Shown here one piece after another: positions 51,296 to 59,732 of a stretch of DNA of 64,000 nucleotides. The first letter of the stretch is position 1, and each line of letters opens with the position of its first letter. The DNA is taken from assembly GCF_001570865.1 (NCBI RefSeq), contig NZ_BCSM01000003.1, positions 124,001-188,000 of the forward strand, given 5' to 3'. The stretch comes from Rothia kristinae NBRC 15354. Lineage in GTDB: Bacteria > Actinomycetota > Actinomycetes > Actinomycetales > Micrococcaceae. The notes under the pieces are model-generated. The model made no database searches. It saw only the letters and a program-made list of their open reading frames with translations, and had not been told where the DNA came from. Both the position numbers and the translations under genes were made by a program.

Positions 51296-53211
51296 GCGAG
51301 ATGCCCCCCGCCCCGCGCACCGCCCGCGCCTTCTGGCCCACCGCGGGCCGGCTTCTGCGCGAGCTGACCCGCTGGCCCGGACGCCTGAGCCTGATGACGG
51401 CCCTGCTGGTGTCCTCGGTGCTGCTGACCGTGTTCGCCCCGCGGGTGCTGGGACATGCCACGGACCTGATCTACGCCGGCGTCGTCGGCCTGCAGTCCCC
51501 GGCAGGGGCCGACGCCGAGCAGGTGATCGCCGGGCTGCGGGAGCAGGGCCGGGACCAGATGGCGGACATGCTCACCGCGGTGGACTTCACCCCCGGGCAG
51601 GGCATCGACTTCCCGGCCCTGGGCGCGACCCTGCTGCTGGTGCTGGGGATGTACGTGCTGGCCGGGGTGTTCCTGTGGCTGGAGGGGCGGATCCTCAACG
51701 ACCTGGTGATGCGCGTGGTGCGGGACGTGCGCCGCCGGGTGGAGGCCAAGCTGCACGCCCTGCCGCTGAGCTACGCGGACACCCACCAGCGCGGAGACCT
51801 GCTCTCCCGCACCACCAACGACCTGGACAACATCCAGCAGGCCCTGCAGCAGGCGCTGGCGGAGCTGGTGCAGGCGATCCTCACGGTGCTGGGCGTGGCC
51901 GTGATGATGTTCGTGCTGTCCTGGCAGCTGGCCCTGGTGGCGCTGATCGCGGTGCCGATCTCCGGGGTGGTGGTGGCCTTCGTCGGGCGCCGCTCCCAGA
52001 AGCTGTTCGCCGCGCAGTGGAAGGCCACCGGGGAGCTGAACGGGCACATCGAGGAGGCCTTCACCGGCCACGAGCTGATCCGCGTCTACGGCCGCGGGCA
52101 GGACATGGGCCGAGCCTTCCGGGAGCGCAACGACGCCGTGTTCCAGGCCAGCTTCCGCGCCCAGTTCCTCTCCGGGACGATGATGCCGATCATGCAGTTC
52201 GTCTCCTACCTGGGCTACGTGGGCATCGCGGTCCTGGGCGGGCTGAAGGTGGCCAGCGGCCAGCTGTCCCTGGGCGGGGCGACGGCGTTCATCCAGTACT
52301 CTCGCGAGTTCACCCAGCCGCTGGGCCAGATCGCCGGCATGGCGAACATGCTGCAGTCCGGGGTGGCCAGCGCGGAGCGGGTCTACGACCTGCTGGACGA
52401 GCCGGAGCAGTCCCCGGACTCCCCCGCCGCGGTGGCCGCCGACGCCGCCCGGGAAGGGCAGCGAGCCCGCGGGCGCATCGAGTTCTCCCACGTGGACTTC
52501 TCCTACACCGCCCAGCGCCCGCTGATCCGGGATCTGTCCCTGGTGGCCGAACCGGGTCAGACGGTCGCGATCGTGGGGCCGACCGGGGCGGGCAAGACCA
52601 CCCTGGTCAACCTGATCCTGCGCTTCTACGAGATCGACGCCGGGGAGATCACCCTGGACGGGCAGGACATCCGGGAGATGACCCGGGACCGGCTGCGCCG
52701 AGCCACCGGCATGGTGCTGCAGGACGCGGTGCTGTTCCGCGGCACCATCCGGGAGAACATCCGCTACGGCCGACTGGAGGCCACGGATGAGGAGGTGCTG
52801 GCCGCGGCCCGGGCCACCTACGTCGACCGCTTCGTGCGCTCCCTGCCGGAGGGCTACGACACAGTGGTGGATCAGGACGGCGGCTCGGTCTCGGCCGGGG
52901 AGCGGCAGCTGATCACGATCGCCCGGGCTTTCCTGGCGGACCCGGCGGTGCTGATCCTGGACGAGGCCACCTCCTCCGTGGACACCCGCACGGAGGTGCT
53001 GGTCCAGCAGGCGATGGCCGCGCTGCGGGCATCCCGCACGTCCTTCGTCATCGCCCACCGGCTGTCCACGATCCGCGATGCGGACACGATCCTGGTCATG
53101 GAGCACGGCAGCATCGTGGAGCAGGGCAGCCACGACGAGCTGATCCACCGGGACGGGGCCTACCGGGCGCTGTACCGGGCGCAGTTCGCAGGCGACGGCG
53201 GGCAGGGCTGA
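51292..53211 (+). CDS. ABC exporter subunit, canonical-site half
   Basis: Partner half-transporter of 639 residues with six helices (about 25-370, with a longer extracellular loop after helix 1) and an ATPase domain. Walker A is GPTGAGKTT, Walker B VLILDEATSSVD with the catalytic Glu, and the signature is SVSAGERQL instead of SGGQ. The variant signature faces the partner's degenerate Walker B, so the pair has one normal and one inactive site. ATGA overlap with the first gene. It may export a lipid, drug or glycan intermediate. Confidence 0.88.
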   Translation: MSEMPPAPRTARAFWPTAGRLLRELTRWPGRLSLMTALLVSSVLLTVFAPRVLGHATDLIYAGVVGLQSPAGADAEQVIAGLREQGRDQMADMLTAVDFTPGQGIDFPALGATLLLVLGMYVLAGVFLWLEGRILNDLVMRVVRDVRRRVEAKLHALPLSYADTHQRGDLLSRTTNDLDNIQQALQQALAELVQAILTVLGVAVMMFVLSWQLALVALIAVPISGVVVAFVGRRSQKLFAAQWKATGELNGHIEEAFTGHELIRVYGRGQDMGRAFRERNDAVFQASFRAQFLSGTMMPIMQFVSYLGYVGIAVLGGLKVASGQLSLGGATAFIQYSREFTQPLGQIAGMANMLQSGVASAERVYDLLDEPEQSPDSPAAVAADAAREGQRARGRIEFSHVDFSYTAQRPLIRDLSLVAEPGQTVAIVGPTGAGKTTLVNLILRFYEIDAGEITLDGQDIREMTRDRLRRATGMVLQDAVLFRGTIRENIRYGRLEATDEEVLAAARATYVDRFVRSLPEGYDTVVDQDGGSVSAGERQLITIARAFLADPAVLILDEATSSVDTRTEVLVQQAMAALRASRTSFVIAHRLSTIRDADTILVMEHGSIVEQGSHDELIHRDGAYRALYRAQFAGDGGQG

Positions 53212-53213
53212 AC

Positions 53214-53219
53214 TAGCAT
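53214..53219 (+). promoter_or_regulatory. -10 element of leaderless pmt promoter
   Basis: TAGCAT, 7 bases before the GTG at 53227, overlapping the end of the upstream transporter operon. Confidence 0.6.
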
Positions 53220-53226
53220 GGGGCGG

Positions 53227-54849
53227 GTGAGCAGCCACTCCCCCCGCCCCGTGCCCTCCGCGGCCTCAGGCCCGCGCTTCCCCACCGGGGCCTTCACCCG
53301 CGACGCCCTGCTGGATCGCCTGCGGGCCCTGCCCGTGCCGCTGCCCCGCTGGGGCTGGGTCTTCCCCGCCCTCGTGCTGGTCCTGGCGGCCGCGCTGCGC
53401 TTCGTGGGGCTCACCCACCCCAACGCCGTCGTGTTCGACGAGACCTACTACGCCAAGGACGCCTGGTCCCTGTGGCACTACGGCTACGAGCGGTCCTGGC
53501 CGGACGGGGCGGATGCGAGCTTCGTCGCCGGGCATCCCGTGAGCCCGGAGGATCAGGGCTCCTACGTGGTGCACCCGCCGCTGGGCAAGTGGATGATCGC
53601 CCTGGGCTACGTGCTGTTCGGGGACTCCTCGCCCCTGGGCTGGCGCTTCTCCGCGGCGCTGTTCGGCACCCTGTCCGTGGCGGTGCTGATGTGGGTGGCG
53701 TGGATGATGTTCCGTTCCTTGACGCTGACCGGCATCGCCGGGCTGCTGATCGGCATCGACGGGCTGCACCTGGTGGAGTCCCGCCTGGCCCTGCTGGACA
53801 TCTTCCTCATGTTCTGGCTGCTGCTGGCCTTCGCCTGCCTCGTCGCGGACCGCTTCTCCGCTCGGCACCGCCTGGCCGTCCTGCTGGCCGCGCAGGCCGG
53901 GCCCGGGGGCGCCCCGCCCTCGGCCGCAGCGTTGCGCTACGGACCCTGGCTGGGGATCCGGTGGTGGCGGATCGCGGCCGGGGTGTGCTGCGGCGCGGCC
54001 CTCGGGGTCAAGTGGAACGCCCTGTTCTTCATCGCGATCTTCGGGATCCTCACGGTCCTGTGGGACATCGGCGCCCGCCGGGCCGCCGGGATCCGCGGCT
54101 GGTTCACCGGCGCCCTGCTCAAGGACGCCGGTCCGGCCTTCGTCTCGATCGTCGGGATCGGCCTGGTGACGTATCTGGCCACCTGGATCGGCTGGTTCCG
54201 CTCCGACGGCGCGTACGACCGGCACTGGGCCGAGCAGCACCCCGGCGAGGGCATCGGGTGGCTGCCCGCGAGCCTGCGCAGCCTCTGGGAGTACCACCGC
54301 TCCGCCTACGCCTTCCACACCGGCCTGGATTCCCCGCACACCTACGCCTCCCCCGCCTGGCAGTGGCTGATCCTGGGGCGGCCCACCTCCTACTACTACG
54401 AGGCCGAGCACGCCGCGGCCTGCGGGGCGCAGAAGTGCTCCGAGGCGATCCTCAACGTCGGCAACCCGCTGATCTGGTGGACGGGCGCGGCCGCCCTGGT
54501 GCTGTTGATCCTGTGGTGGATCCTGCGACGAGACTGGCGTGTCGGGGCCATCCTGCTGGTGGTGGCCGTCGGCTGGCTGCCGTGGTTCGCCTACCCCCAC
54601 CGCACGATGTTCTACTTCTACGCCCTGTCCTTCCTGCCGTGGCTGATCCTCGGACTCACCGCGGTGCTGGGCCTGGCCCTGGGCCGTCCCGGGGACTCGG
54701 TGCGCCGACGCCGGTACGGCCTGGGGGTGGTCGGGCTGTTCGTGGTCGCGGCCCTGCTGATCAGCGCCCACTTCTGGCCCATCTGGACCGGCCAGTCCAT
54801 CCCCTACGAGGACTGGTACGCGCACATGTGGTTCACGGGCTGGATCTGA
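53227..54849 (+). CDS. pmt: Dolichyl-phosphate-mannose-type protein O-mannosyltransferase
   Basis: Membrane enzyme of 540 residues that attaches mannose from polyprenyl-phosphate mannose to secreted proteins; eleven or so helices. The first extracytoplasmic loop contains VVFDETYYAKDAWSLWHYGYERSW with the D-E catalytic motif, then HPPLGKWMIALGYVLFG. DIFLMFWLLLAFACLVADRF and the C-terminal ACGAQKCSEAILNVGNPLIWWTG are typical of the actinobacterial Pmt group. GTG 53227 fits a leaderless message. The next gene overlaps its stop (TGATG). Confidence 0.94.
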   Translation: MSSHSPRPVPSAASGPRFPTGAFTRDALLDRLRALPVPLPRWGWVFPALVLVLAAALRFVGLTHPNAVVFDETYYAKDAWSLWHYGYERSWPDGADASFVAGHPVSPEDQGSYVVHPPLGKWMIALGYVLFGDSSPLGWRFSAALFGTLSVAVLMWVAWMMFRSLTLTGIAGLLIGIDGLHLVESRLALLDIFLMFWLLLAFACLVADRFSARHRLAVLLAAQAGPGGAPPSAAALRYGPWLGIRWWRIAAGVCCGAALGVKWNALFFIAIFGILTVLWDIGARRAAGIRGWFTGALLKDAGPAFVSIVGIGLVTYLATWIGWFRSDGAYDRHWAEQHPGEGIGWLPASLRSLWEYHRSAYAFHTGLDSPHTYASPAWQWLILGRPTSYYYEAEHAAACGAQKCSEAILNVGNPLIWWTGAAALVLLILWWILRRDWRVGAILLVVAVGWLPWFAYPHRTMFYFYALSFLPWLILGLTAVLGLALGRPGDSVRRRRYGLGVVGLFVVAALLISAHFWPIWTGQSIPYEDWYAHMWFTGWI

Positions 54850-55580
54850 TGCGCACCCCGTCGAGCACCCCCGGTCCCGCCCCCGCCCCGGGCCAGGACG
54901 CCGCCGGATCGCGGCGGAGCGGGCGCGCCGCGCACGCTCGCAGCGCGCCCTTCGCGTTGCTGTTCGTCTGCCAGGGCAACGTCGCCCGCTCCCCCGCCGC
55001 CCAGCTGCTGGCGGCCCGCCGCCTCGCCGCGGCGTCGGCCGCGGGGGCCGGGATCGAGACGGCCTCGGCCGGAACCGGCGCCCTCGTGGGTGCGGGCATC
55101 GCCCCGGAGATCGGGACCGAGCTGGCCGAGCACGGGGTGGACGCCTCCGGGCACCGCGCCCAGCAGCTGGGGGCCGGGCTGCTGCGTGCGGCGGATCTGG
55201 TGCTGGTCATGGAGGCCGAGCACCGACGCTGGATCCTGGAGGAATGGCCGGGGGCGGTGCGCTCCGTCTTCCTGCTGGGCACCGCCGCCCGCGTGCTGGG
55301 AGCGCAGCGCTCGTCACCGGCGACGCTGGTCGACGCCGGAACGCTGCCGCCGCACGGGGCCGGGGACCCGACGACCGGTCTGCCCGGGGAGCCTGCGAGC
55401 CCCGCGGATCCGCTGGCGCTGCTGCGCGCCCCCGGGGTGCGCGTGCTGCCCGAGGACGGCATCGCGGACCCTTACCGCCGGGGCCGGGAGACCGCCCGCC
55501 GGGCGGTGGCGCGGATCGATCAGTGCCTGGAGCTGGTGCTTCCCGCGCTGGTGTCGCGGCCGCGATCCGAGCGGGGCTGA
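54849..55580 (+). CDS. Low-molecular-weight protein tyrosine phosphatase
   Basis: Phosphatase of 243 residues, longer than the usual 150-180. The active-site loop CQGNVARS (C-x5-R) lies near residue 42 after an unusual 35-residue Pro/Ala/Arg-rich N-terminal extension. VMEAEHRRWILEEWPG and the general-acid D-P in DGIADPYRRG are present; a Pro-rich insertion (about residues 160-195) separates them. Such enzymes dephosphorylate tyrosine kinases of the Wzc type, and the window has one at 19514, but the genes are 34 kb apart. Its last 61 bases overlap the convergent membrane-protein gene. Confidence 0.85.
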   Translation: MRTPSSTPGPAPAPGQDAAGSRRSGRAAHARSAPFALLFVCQGNVARSPAAQLLAARRLAAASAAGAGIETASAGTGALVGAGIAPEIGTELAEHGVDASGHRAQQLGAGLLRAADLVLVMEAEHRRWILEEWPGAVRSVFLLGTAARVLGAQRSSPATLVDAGTLPPHGAGDPTTGLPGEPASPADPLALLRAPGVRVLPEDGIADPYRRGRETARRAVARIDQCLELVLPALVSRPRSERG

Positions 55581-56605
55581 GCGCCCGCCGCGTCGTCCCG
55601 GGTGGTCCCGTCCGAGCCGTCGCGGACGGCCTGCCGGCGGGTGCCTGCCTGGCGGTTCGCCTCCTGGCGGGCGTGGGCCCGGGCCAGGTCCCGCTGCCGA
55701 CGGTGGGCCAGGGGCCAGGTGGCCACCAGCAGCACGGAGACGGCCAGCACGGTGATCAGCGCGATGAGCACGGCCGAGTCCACCCAGAACTGATCCGGGT
55801 ACAGCCGGATCAGGGTGTCCGAGGGGTAGAAGGCCCAGTTCCCCTCGGGGAAGAAGATCTCGTGGAAGCCGGTGAAGAACCGCTCCCACCCCAGCAGGGA
55901 CAGCCCCAGCAGCCCCAGGATCAGCAGGATCGTCAGCCAGGCCCCGGCGAACAGGGCGCGGCGCAGGGCCCCCGGGGCGCCGTCGCCCAGGCGTCGGGCG
56001 CACAGCACGGCCAGCACCAGCCAGCAGCCCACCAGCAGCAGGGACCACAGCATCACGTGCTTCACGTCCGTCATGTGCCCCACCTCCGGGGCGGTGAAGG
56101 CGTGCCGGCCATCCGGCAGCATCACGTCCCCCAGGAAGCGAGCGGGGGCGAAGTTGAGGATGTAGTCCAGGCCGTGGGAGCCGTAGACCATGCGGTCCTC
56201 GGTGGAGAAGCCGTAGGCATCCGCCGGGAAGCCGGGGCGGTGGTACTCGAACCACAGGAACGCCGGGGTGGCCACGGCCCGGATCGCGGCCATGAGGATC
56301 ACCAGCGGCACGGCCACCGCGATCACGGCCTGACGCAGGCGCAGGGCCCGGGGGCGGGTGCGGACCGGCCGAGCCGCAGGCTCCTGCCGGGCGGCGGGCT
56401 CCCGTTGGGTGGTGGACTCCCGTCCGCCCGCAGATTCCCGCCGAGGCCCGGGTTCCTGCCGAGGTCCGGGCTCCTGCCGGGGCGCGGACGCGGCGGTGGA
56501 GCCGCCGCGGGTCCCGGCGTCGACGGCCGGGGCCAGGGCGTCCCACTCCTGGGTTGCGGAGGACCAGGGAGCTCCCTGTTCCTCGGGATTGCTGCGCGGG
56601 CTCAC
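55520..56605 (-). CDS. TIGR01906/DUF1461 integral membrane protein
   Basis: Membrane protein of 361 residues. After a long N-terminal disordered part (about 1-85) with short R-Q-E-P type repeats come four to five helices. A large extracytoplasmic loop carries YGFSTEDRMVYGSHGLDYILNF and GRHAFTAPEVGHMTDVKHVMLW, and later FHEIFFPEGNWAFYPSDTLIRLYPDQFW. These are the conserved TIGR01906 motifs. The function of the family is unknown. The C-terminal 70 residues are Arg/Gln-rich. GTG 56605 has a GAGGAGG site. Coding overlap with the phosphatase gene on the other strand is 61 bases. Confidence 0.8.
   Translation of the reverse strand: MSPRSNPEEQGAPWSSATQEWDALAPAVDAGTRGGSTAASAPRQEPGPRQEPGPRRESAGGRESTTQREPAARQEPAARPVRTRPRALRLRQAVIAVAVPLVILMAAIRAVATPAFLWFEYHRPGFPADAYGFSTEDRMVYGSHGLDYILNFAPARFLGDVMLPDGRHAFTAPEVGHMTDVKHVMLWSLLLVGCWLVLAVLCARRLGDGAPGALRRALFAGAWLTILLILGLLGLSLLGWERFFTGFHEIFFPEGNWAFYPSDTLIRLYPDQFWVDSAVLIALITVLAVSVLLVATWPLAHRRQRDLARAHARQEANRQAGTRRQAVRDGSDGTTRDDAAGAQPRSDRGRDTSAGSTSSRH
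56379..56482. repeat. Degenerate short tandem repeats
   Basis: About six imperfect copies of a 12- to 21-base unit (GGCTCCTGCCG-like) that encode the R-Q-E-P/R-R-E-S repeats in the disordered N-terminus of the TIGR01906 protein. Copy number may vary by slippage. Confidence 0.55.
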
Positions 56606-56645
56606 TCGGCGGCCTCCTCGGGTGCGACGGAAGCGTTCCTGTTCG

Positions 56646-56687
56646 GGGCCCGCCCTCCCCGCCGTCACACCGGAGACGGGCGGGCCC
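56646..56687 (-). terminator. Terminator after the L,D-transpeptidase gene
   Basis: Perfect 10-bp stem GGGCCCGCCC (56646-56655) with GGGCGGGCCC (56678-56687), with an inner CCGTC/GACGG helix, 11 bases downstream of the stop. Confidence 0.7.
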
Positions 56688-56698
56688 TGGCGGGTCTC

Positions 56699-57964
56699 CT
56701 ACCAGTTCCCCTTCCAGGAGGCGTCCTGGTAGTGCTCGAAGGGGATGTTCCAGTCCCCGTAGCCGTTGTCCGGGTCGGCCTCACCGTAGCCGGTGTTCAC
56801 GGTCTCCACCACATCGCCCACGCGGAAGGTGTTGAAGAAGTACTCGGCGCCGTCGGGCAGCAGGCCGATGCAGCCGTGGGAGATGTTGGTGTTGCCCACG
56901 TAGGGGTACCCGGAGGGCTCCGCCTGGTGCACGAAGGCCCCGGAGGAGGTCAGCCGGCAGGCGTTGCTCGCGTAGAACGGCTCGTACCAGTGGGAGTCCC
57001 CCGGCTTCAGGCCCAGGGTGCGGGAGTCGAAGAAGTAGCTCTTGGCCTTCTCCATGACCACCAGCTGCCCGGTGACCGAGGGCCACTGCGGATCCCCCAG
57101 AGTCACGGGGAACTCCTTGGTGAGCTTGTCCGACTCGTAGATCTTGATGGTCTTGGTGTTGTTGTCCACGTAGGCGTAATTCTTCGGCCCGGTCTTGAAG
57201 CTGCGCTCGTAGTTCTGGTTCATGATCATGCCGTTGCCGATGTCCGTGCCGAGCAGCTTGATGCTGACGTTCACCTGGGAGTTCGGCGCCCACTTGTCCT
57301 TGGGGCGGTAGCGGACCATCTGGTCGCTGTACCAGCGGAACTTCCCCTCCTGGTCCCCAGCCCCGGTCACGGTCACGGCCTTCTCCACCGCGGCCTTGTC
57401 GGTCACCGGCTCGGAGAAGTTCAGCTGGATGACCTGCCCGGTGCCGTAGGTGCCGCCGTCCTCGAAGTCGAAGCTCAGATCCGCCTCGTTGGCCGCGGAG
57501 GTCGTGGCGAAGCCGGTGGAGCCGCGGTGCTCGACGTCGTCATCGTTGACGATCGTGTACTGCACCCGGTAGTCCTTGGCGAACTCCAGAGGACCCTTGG
57601 CGGTCCAGGTCCGGCCATCCTCGGAGATCGTGCCCTCCACCGCCTTGCCGCCGGTGACCTCGACCGCCTTGACCCGCCCGGCATCGGTGACCACGGTGAC
57701 CGGGGCGGTCGGGTTGTACTCGCTGGCCCCATCCTGCGGGGTCACGGTGACCTTCGGGGTGAAGGTGGGGGTGGGGGTCGCCGAGGCGGAGGCGGCGCCG
57801 GAAGCCGAGTCCTCGCCTCCGTCCTGCCCGCAGGCGGTCAGTACGACGGCGCCGAACAGCCCCAAGGCGCCGGCGCCCACCAGCCGACGGCGGGTCAGGG
57901 GGCCCACCGGGTCCCCGGCGGAGGCGTCATCACGGGAGGCGCGGAAGGGGAAGCGGGGAGTCAA
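56699..57964 (-). CDS. Lipoprotein L,D-transpeptidase (Ig-like domains plus YkuD)
   Basis: Cell-wall cross-linking enzyme of 421 residues. The N-terminus has a twin-arginine-like lipoprotein signal (LTRRRLVGAGALGLFGAVVLTACG, lipobox LTAC, about residues 23-46), a Ser/Ala/Thr-rich linker, then two Ig-like domains (about 70-270) and the YkuD catalytic domain. The active-site motif is SHGCIGLLPDG with the nucleophile Cys; NTNI before it is typical. It makes 3-3 peptidoglycan cross-links, acting outside the membrane. TTG 57964 is chosen with an AAAGGAG site about 10 bases upstream. Confidence 0.9.
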   Translation of the reverse strand: MTPRFPFRASRDDASAGDPVGPLTRRRLVGAGALGLFGAVVLTACGQDGGEDSASGAASASATPTPTFTPKVTVTPQDGASEYNPTAPVTVVTDAGRVKAVEVTGGKAVEGTISEDGRTWTAKGPLEFAKDYRVQYTIVNDDDVEHRGSTGFATTSAANEADLSFDFEDGGTYGTGQVIQLNFSEPVTDKAAVEKAVTVTGAGDQEGKFRWYSDQMVRYRPKDKWAPNSQVNVSIKLLGTDIGNGMIMNQNYERSFKTGPKNYAYVDNNTKTIKIYESDKLTKEFPVTLGDPQWPSVTGQLVVMEKAKSYFFDSRTLGLKPGDSHWYEPFYASNACRLTSSGAFVHQAEPSGYPYVGNTNISHGCIGLLPDGAEYFFNTFRVGDVVETVNTGYGEADPDNGYGDWNIPFEHYQDASWKGNW

Positions 57965-58051
57965 GACCAGGGGTCTCCTTTCGGGACGGAAGGGGGAGGT
58001 GTCGAAGCGTCGAGGAGAGATGAGGAGAGGACCGGCCCGTCCGCGGCCCGG

Positions 58052-58381
58052 TCAGCGGCGCGTGGGCAGCCCGCGCAGGCGCGTGCGCGCGTCACCGGCT
58101 TCGGGAGACTGCGCTTCCGAGGACGGCTGTGACGGCTCGGAGGCGGTGTCCGCCTCCGGGTCACCGGGCGCGGCGGCGTCCTGGCCGACCCGCACGACCT
58201 CCCAGCCGCGCGGGGCCGTGAGCCGATCCGCGTGGAAGGCGCACAGATCGTAGGCGTGCGGCTCGACCCGCGGCGCCAGCGGACCGATGACGGCCGTGGA
58301 GTCCGCGTACGCGTAGGTCAGGGTCCAGTCGGCCTCGCGCCGGCACATGGTGCGCGAGCACAATCTCTTGTTCTCTGCCAT
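58052..58381 (-). CDS. DUF3499 family protein
   Basis: Small protein of 109 residues of an actinobacterial family of unknown function. The first 65 residues are conserved (NKRLCSRTMCRREADWTLTYAYADSTAVIGPL, HAYDLCAFHADRL) and contain C-x4-C and C-x2-H pairs that probably bind zinc. The tail is disordered and acidic. TAGCCT lies 7 bases before the ATG, the leaderless pattern. It often neighbours whiB, as here. Confidence 0.85.
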   Translation of the reverse strand: MAENKRLCSRTMCRREADWTLTYAYADSTAVIGPLAPRVEPHAYDLCAFHADRLTAPRGWEVVRVGQDAAAPGDPEADTASEPSQPSSEAQSPEAGDARTRLRGLPTRR

Positions 58382-58388
58382 TCTCCAC

Positions 58389-58394
58389 AGGCTA
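58389..58394 (-). promoter_or_regulatory. -10 element of leaderless DUF3499 promoter
   Basis: TAGCCT on the minus strand, 7 bases before ATG 58381, in the 55-base gap after whiB. Confidence 0.6.
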
Positions 58395-58436
58395 CTCCAC
58401 CGGACCGCGAGCTCCCCGTGCCGGGGGACAGGGGGC

Positions 58437-58805
58437 TCAGCGGGACTGGCGGCGCAGCCGGCGCCGCTCCCGCTCGGACATCCCGCCCCAGATGCCGAAG
58501 CGCTCGTCCTTGGCCAGCGCGTAGTCCAGGCAGGCGGTGCTCACGGGGCATTCGGAGCACACGCGCTTGGCGTCCCGGGTGGAGCCGCCCTTCTCCGGGA
58601 AGAACGCCTCCGGATCCGTCTGGGCGCACAGGGCCTCGGCCTGCCAGGCCAGCTCCCCCTCATCCTCGTCGGTGCCGTAGGCTCCGGCGGCGGCCTGCCA
58701 CAGCCGCAGCACCTCGGGGTCCGAGGAGAACAGGTCCACCCCCTCCTCAGAGACGGAGCGGGGCAGGGTCGGGGTGGTCTCGTGAGAGGGCTGAGCAGGG
58801 CCCAT
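58437..58805 (-). CDS. WhiB-family iron-sulfur transcription regulator
   Basis: Regulator of 122 residues, probably WhiB2/WhmD-like, which controls cell division genes in relatives. Four cysteines (C-x22-C-x2-C-x5-C: ALCAQ, RVCSECPVSTAC) bind a 4Fe-4S cluster, and GIWGGMSERERRRLRRQSR is the G[VI]WGG turn with the basic DNA-binding tail. The ATG at 58805 has an AAAGGA site 5 bases upstream; an earlier in-frame start (58823) lacks a site. An AT-richer upstream region with a 12-bp palindrome (GCCGAATTCGGC, 58893-58904) probably holds its promoter. Confidence 0.92.
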   Translation of the reverse strand: MGPAQPSHETTPTLPRSVSEEGVDLFSSDPEVLRLWQAAAGAYGTDEDEGELAWQAEALCAQTDPEAFFPEKGGSTRDAKRVCSECPVSTACLDYALAKDERFGIWGGMSERERRRLRRQSR

Positions 58806-58892
58806 GCTGGTCCTTTCCTGCACCGATCACGGCCGCCGCCGCGTCCCGGGAAGACCGGGCGGGGTGGTCGCGGACGGAAGGTGCCGGCCGGT

Positions 58893-58904
58893 GCCGAATT
58901 CGGC
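58893..58904. repeat. 12-bp perfect palindrome upstream of whiB
   Basis: GCCGAATTCGGC in the leader/promoter region between whiB and the TIGR03089 gene. It could be an operator, but palindromes of this length also occur by chance. Confidence 0.3.
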
Positions 58905-58972
58905 GTGATTCACGATAATTACAGCCGTGTCATCCGGTGCCCGTCAAACCGATGACGCGCGGTCCGGCCCGC

Positions 58973-58978
58973 TACCAT
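58973..58978 (+). promoter_or_regulatory. -10 element of leaderless TIGR03089 promoter
   Basis: TACCAT, 7 bases before ATG 58986, in the divergent region with whiB. Confidence 0.55.
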
Positions 58979-58985
58979 GGCGAGC

Positions 58986-59732
58986 ATGTCCCACCGCACC
59001 TTCGCCGACGTCGAAGCCCTGTTCACCACCCTGGGCGCCTCCCCCACCCCGGCCGTCGTCTGGTACGGCCCCGGCGGCGAGCGCACCGAGCTGTCCGGAC
59101 GGGTCCTGGAGAACTGGGTGGCCAAGACCGCCAACCTGCTCGTCGAGGAGCTCGACGCCGCCCCGGGCTCGACCATCGCCCTGCGCGCCCCCGCGCACTG
59201 GCGCAGCCTCGCGATGGGACTGGCGGCCGTGCGCACCGGGCTGGTCCAGCTGCCCCGCACGGATGGCGCACGGGAAGCCGAGGCCGTTCCGGCGCAGGTG
59301 TGGGTGGGCTTCGAGGCCGAGGGGGCCCAGGCACGGACCGCCCAGACCCGGCTGCTGCTGGCGCGCGGCGCCCTGGCCGCCTCCTACGACGGGGCGAGCC
59401 CGCTGGATGCCGATGCCGTGGACTATGCCGCGGCGGTGCGCTCCTTCGCGGACTCCTATGACCCCTTCGATCCGCTGGACCCGGAGCTTCCCCTGGAACC
59501 GGGCGAGGCCGGGCTGAGCCTGGGGGCGTGGCTGGACCGGGCTCAGGAGGCCGGCCAAGGCGGCGTCGTCCTGGGGGCCGTGGCGGACCGGGAGGCCGAT
59601 CCCGGGCTGCTGGCCGACTGGGCCGGGCTGCTGGCCGACGGCGGGACGCTGGTCCTGCTGGACCCGCGGCTGGGGCAGCAGCAGCGCGAGCGCGCCCTGG
59701 CCCAGGAGGGCGCGGATCACTCCGGGCGCTGA
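58986..59732 (+). CDS. TIGR03089 family protein
   Basis: Protein of 248 residues of an actinobacterial family that resembles the N-terminal part of AMP-forming ligases (RTFADVEALFTTLGASPTPAVVWYGPGGERTELSGRVLENWVAKTANLLVEEL) without the adenylation signature and C-terminal domain. Function is unknown. No membrane or export signal. The ATG is set by the leaderless promoter spacing. Its end overlaps the convergent gtrA by 16 bases. Confidence 0.82.
   Translation: MSHRTFADVEALFTTLGASPTPAVVWYGPGGERTELSGRVLENWVAKTANLLVEELDAAPGSTIALRAPAHWRSLAMGLAAVRTGLVQLPRTDGAREAEAVPAQVWVGFEAEGAQARTAQTRLLLARGALAASYDGASPLDADAVDYAAAVRSFADSYDPFDPLDPELPLEPGEAGLSLGAWLDRAQEAGQGGVVLGAVADREADPGLLADWAGLLADGGTLVLLDPRLGQQQRERALAQEGADHSGR

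Noticed and set aside
56379-56482. CRISPR-like array
   Set aside because: The repeats are short, imperfect, without spacers, and inside a coding frame as Arg-Gln-Glu-Pro repeats.
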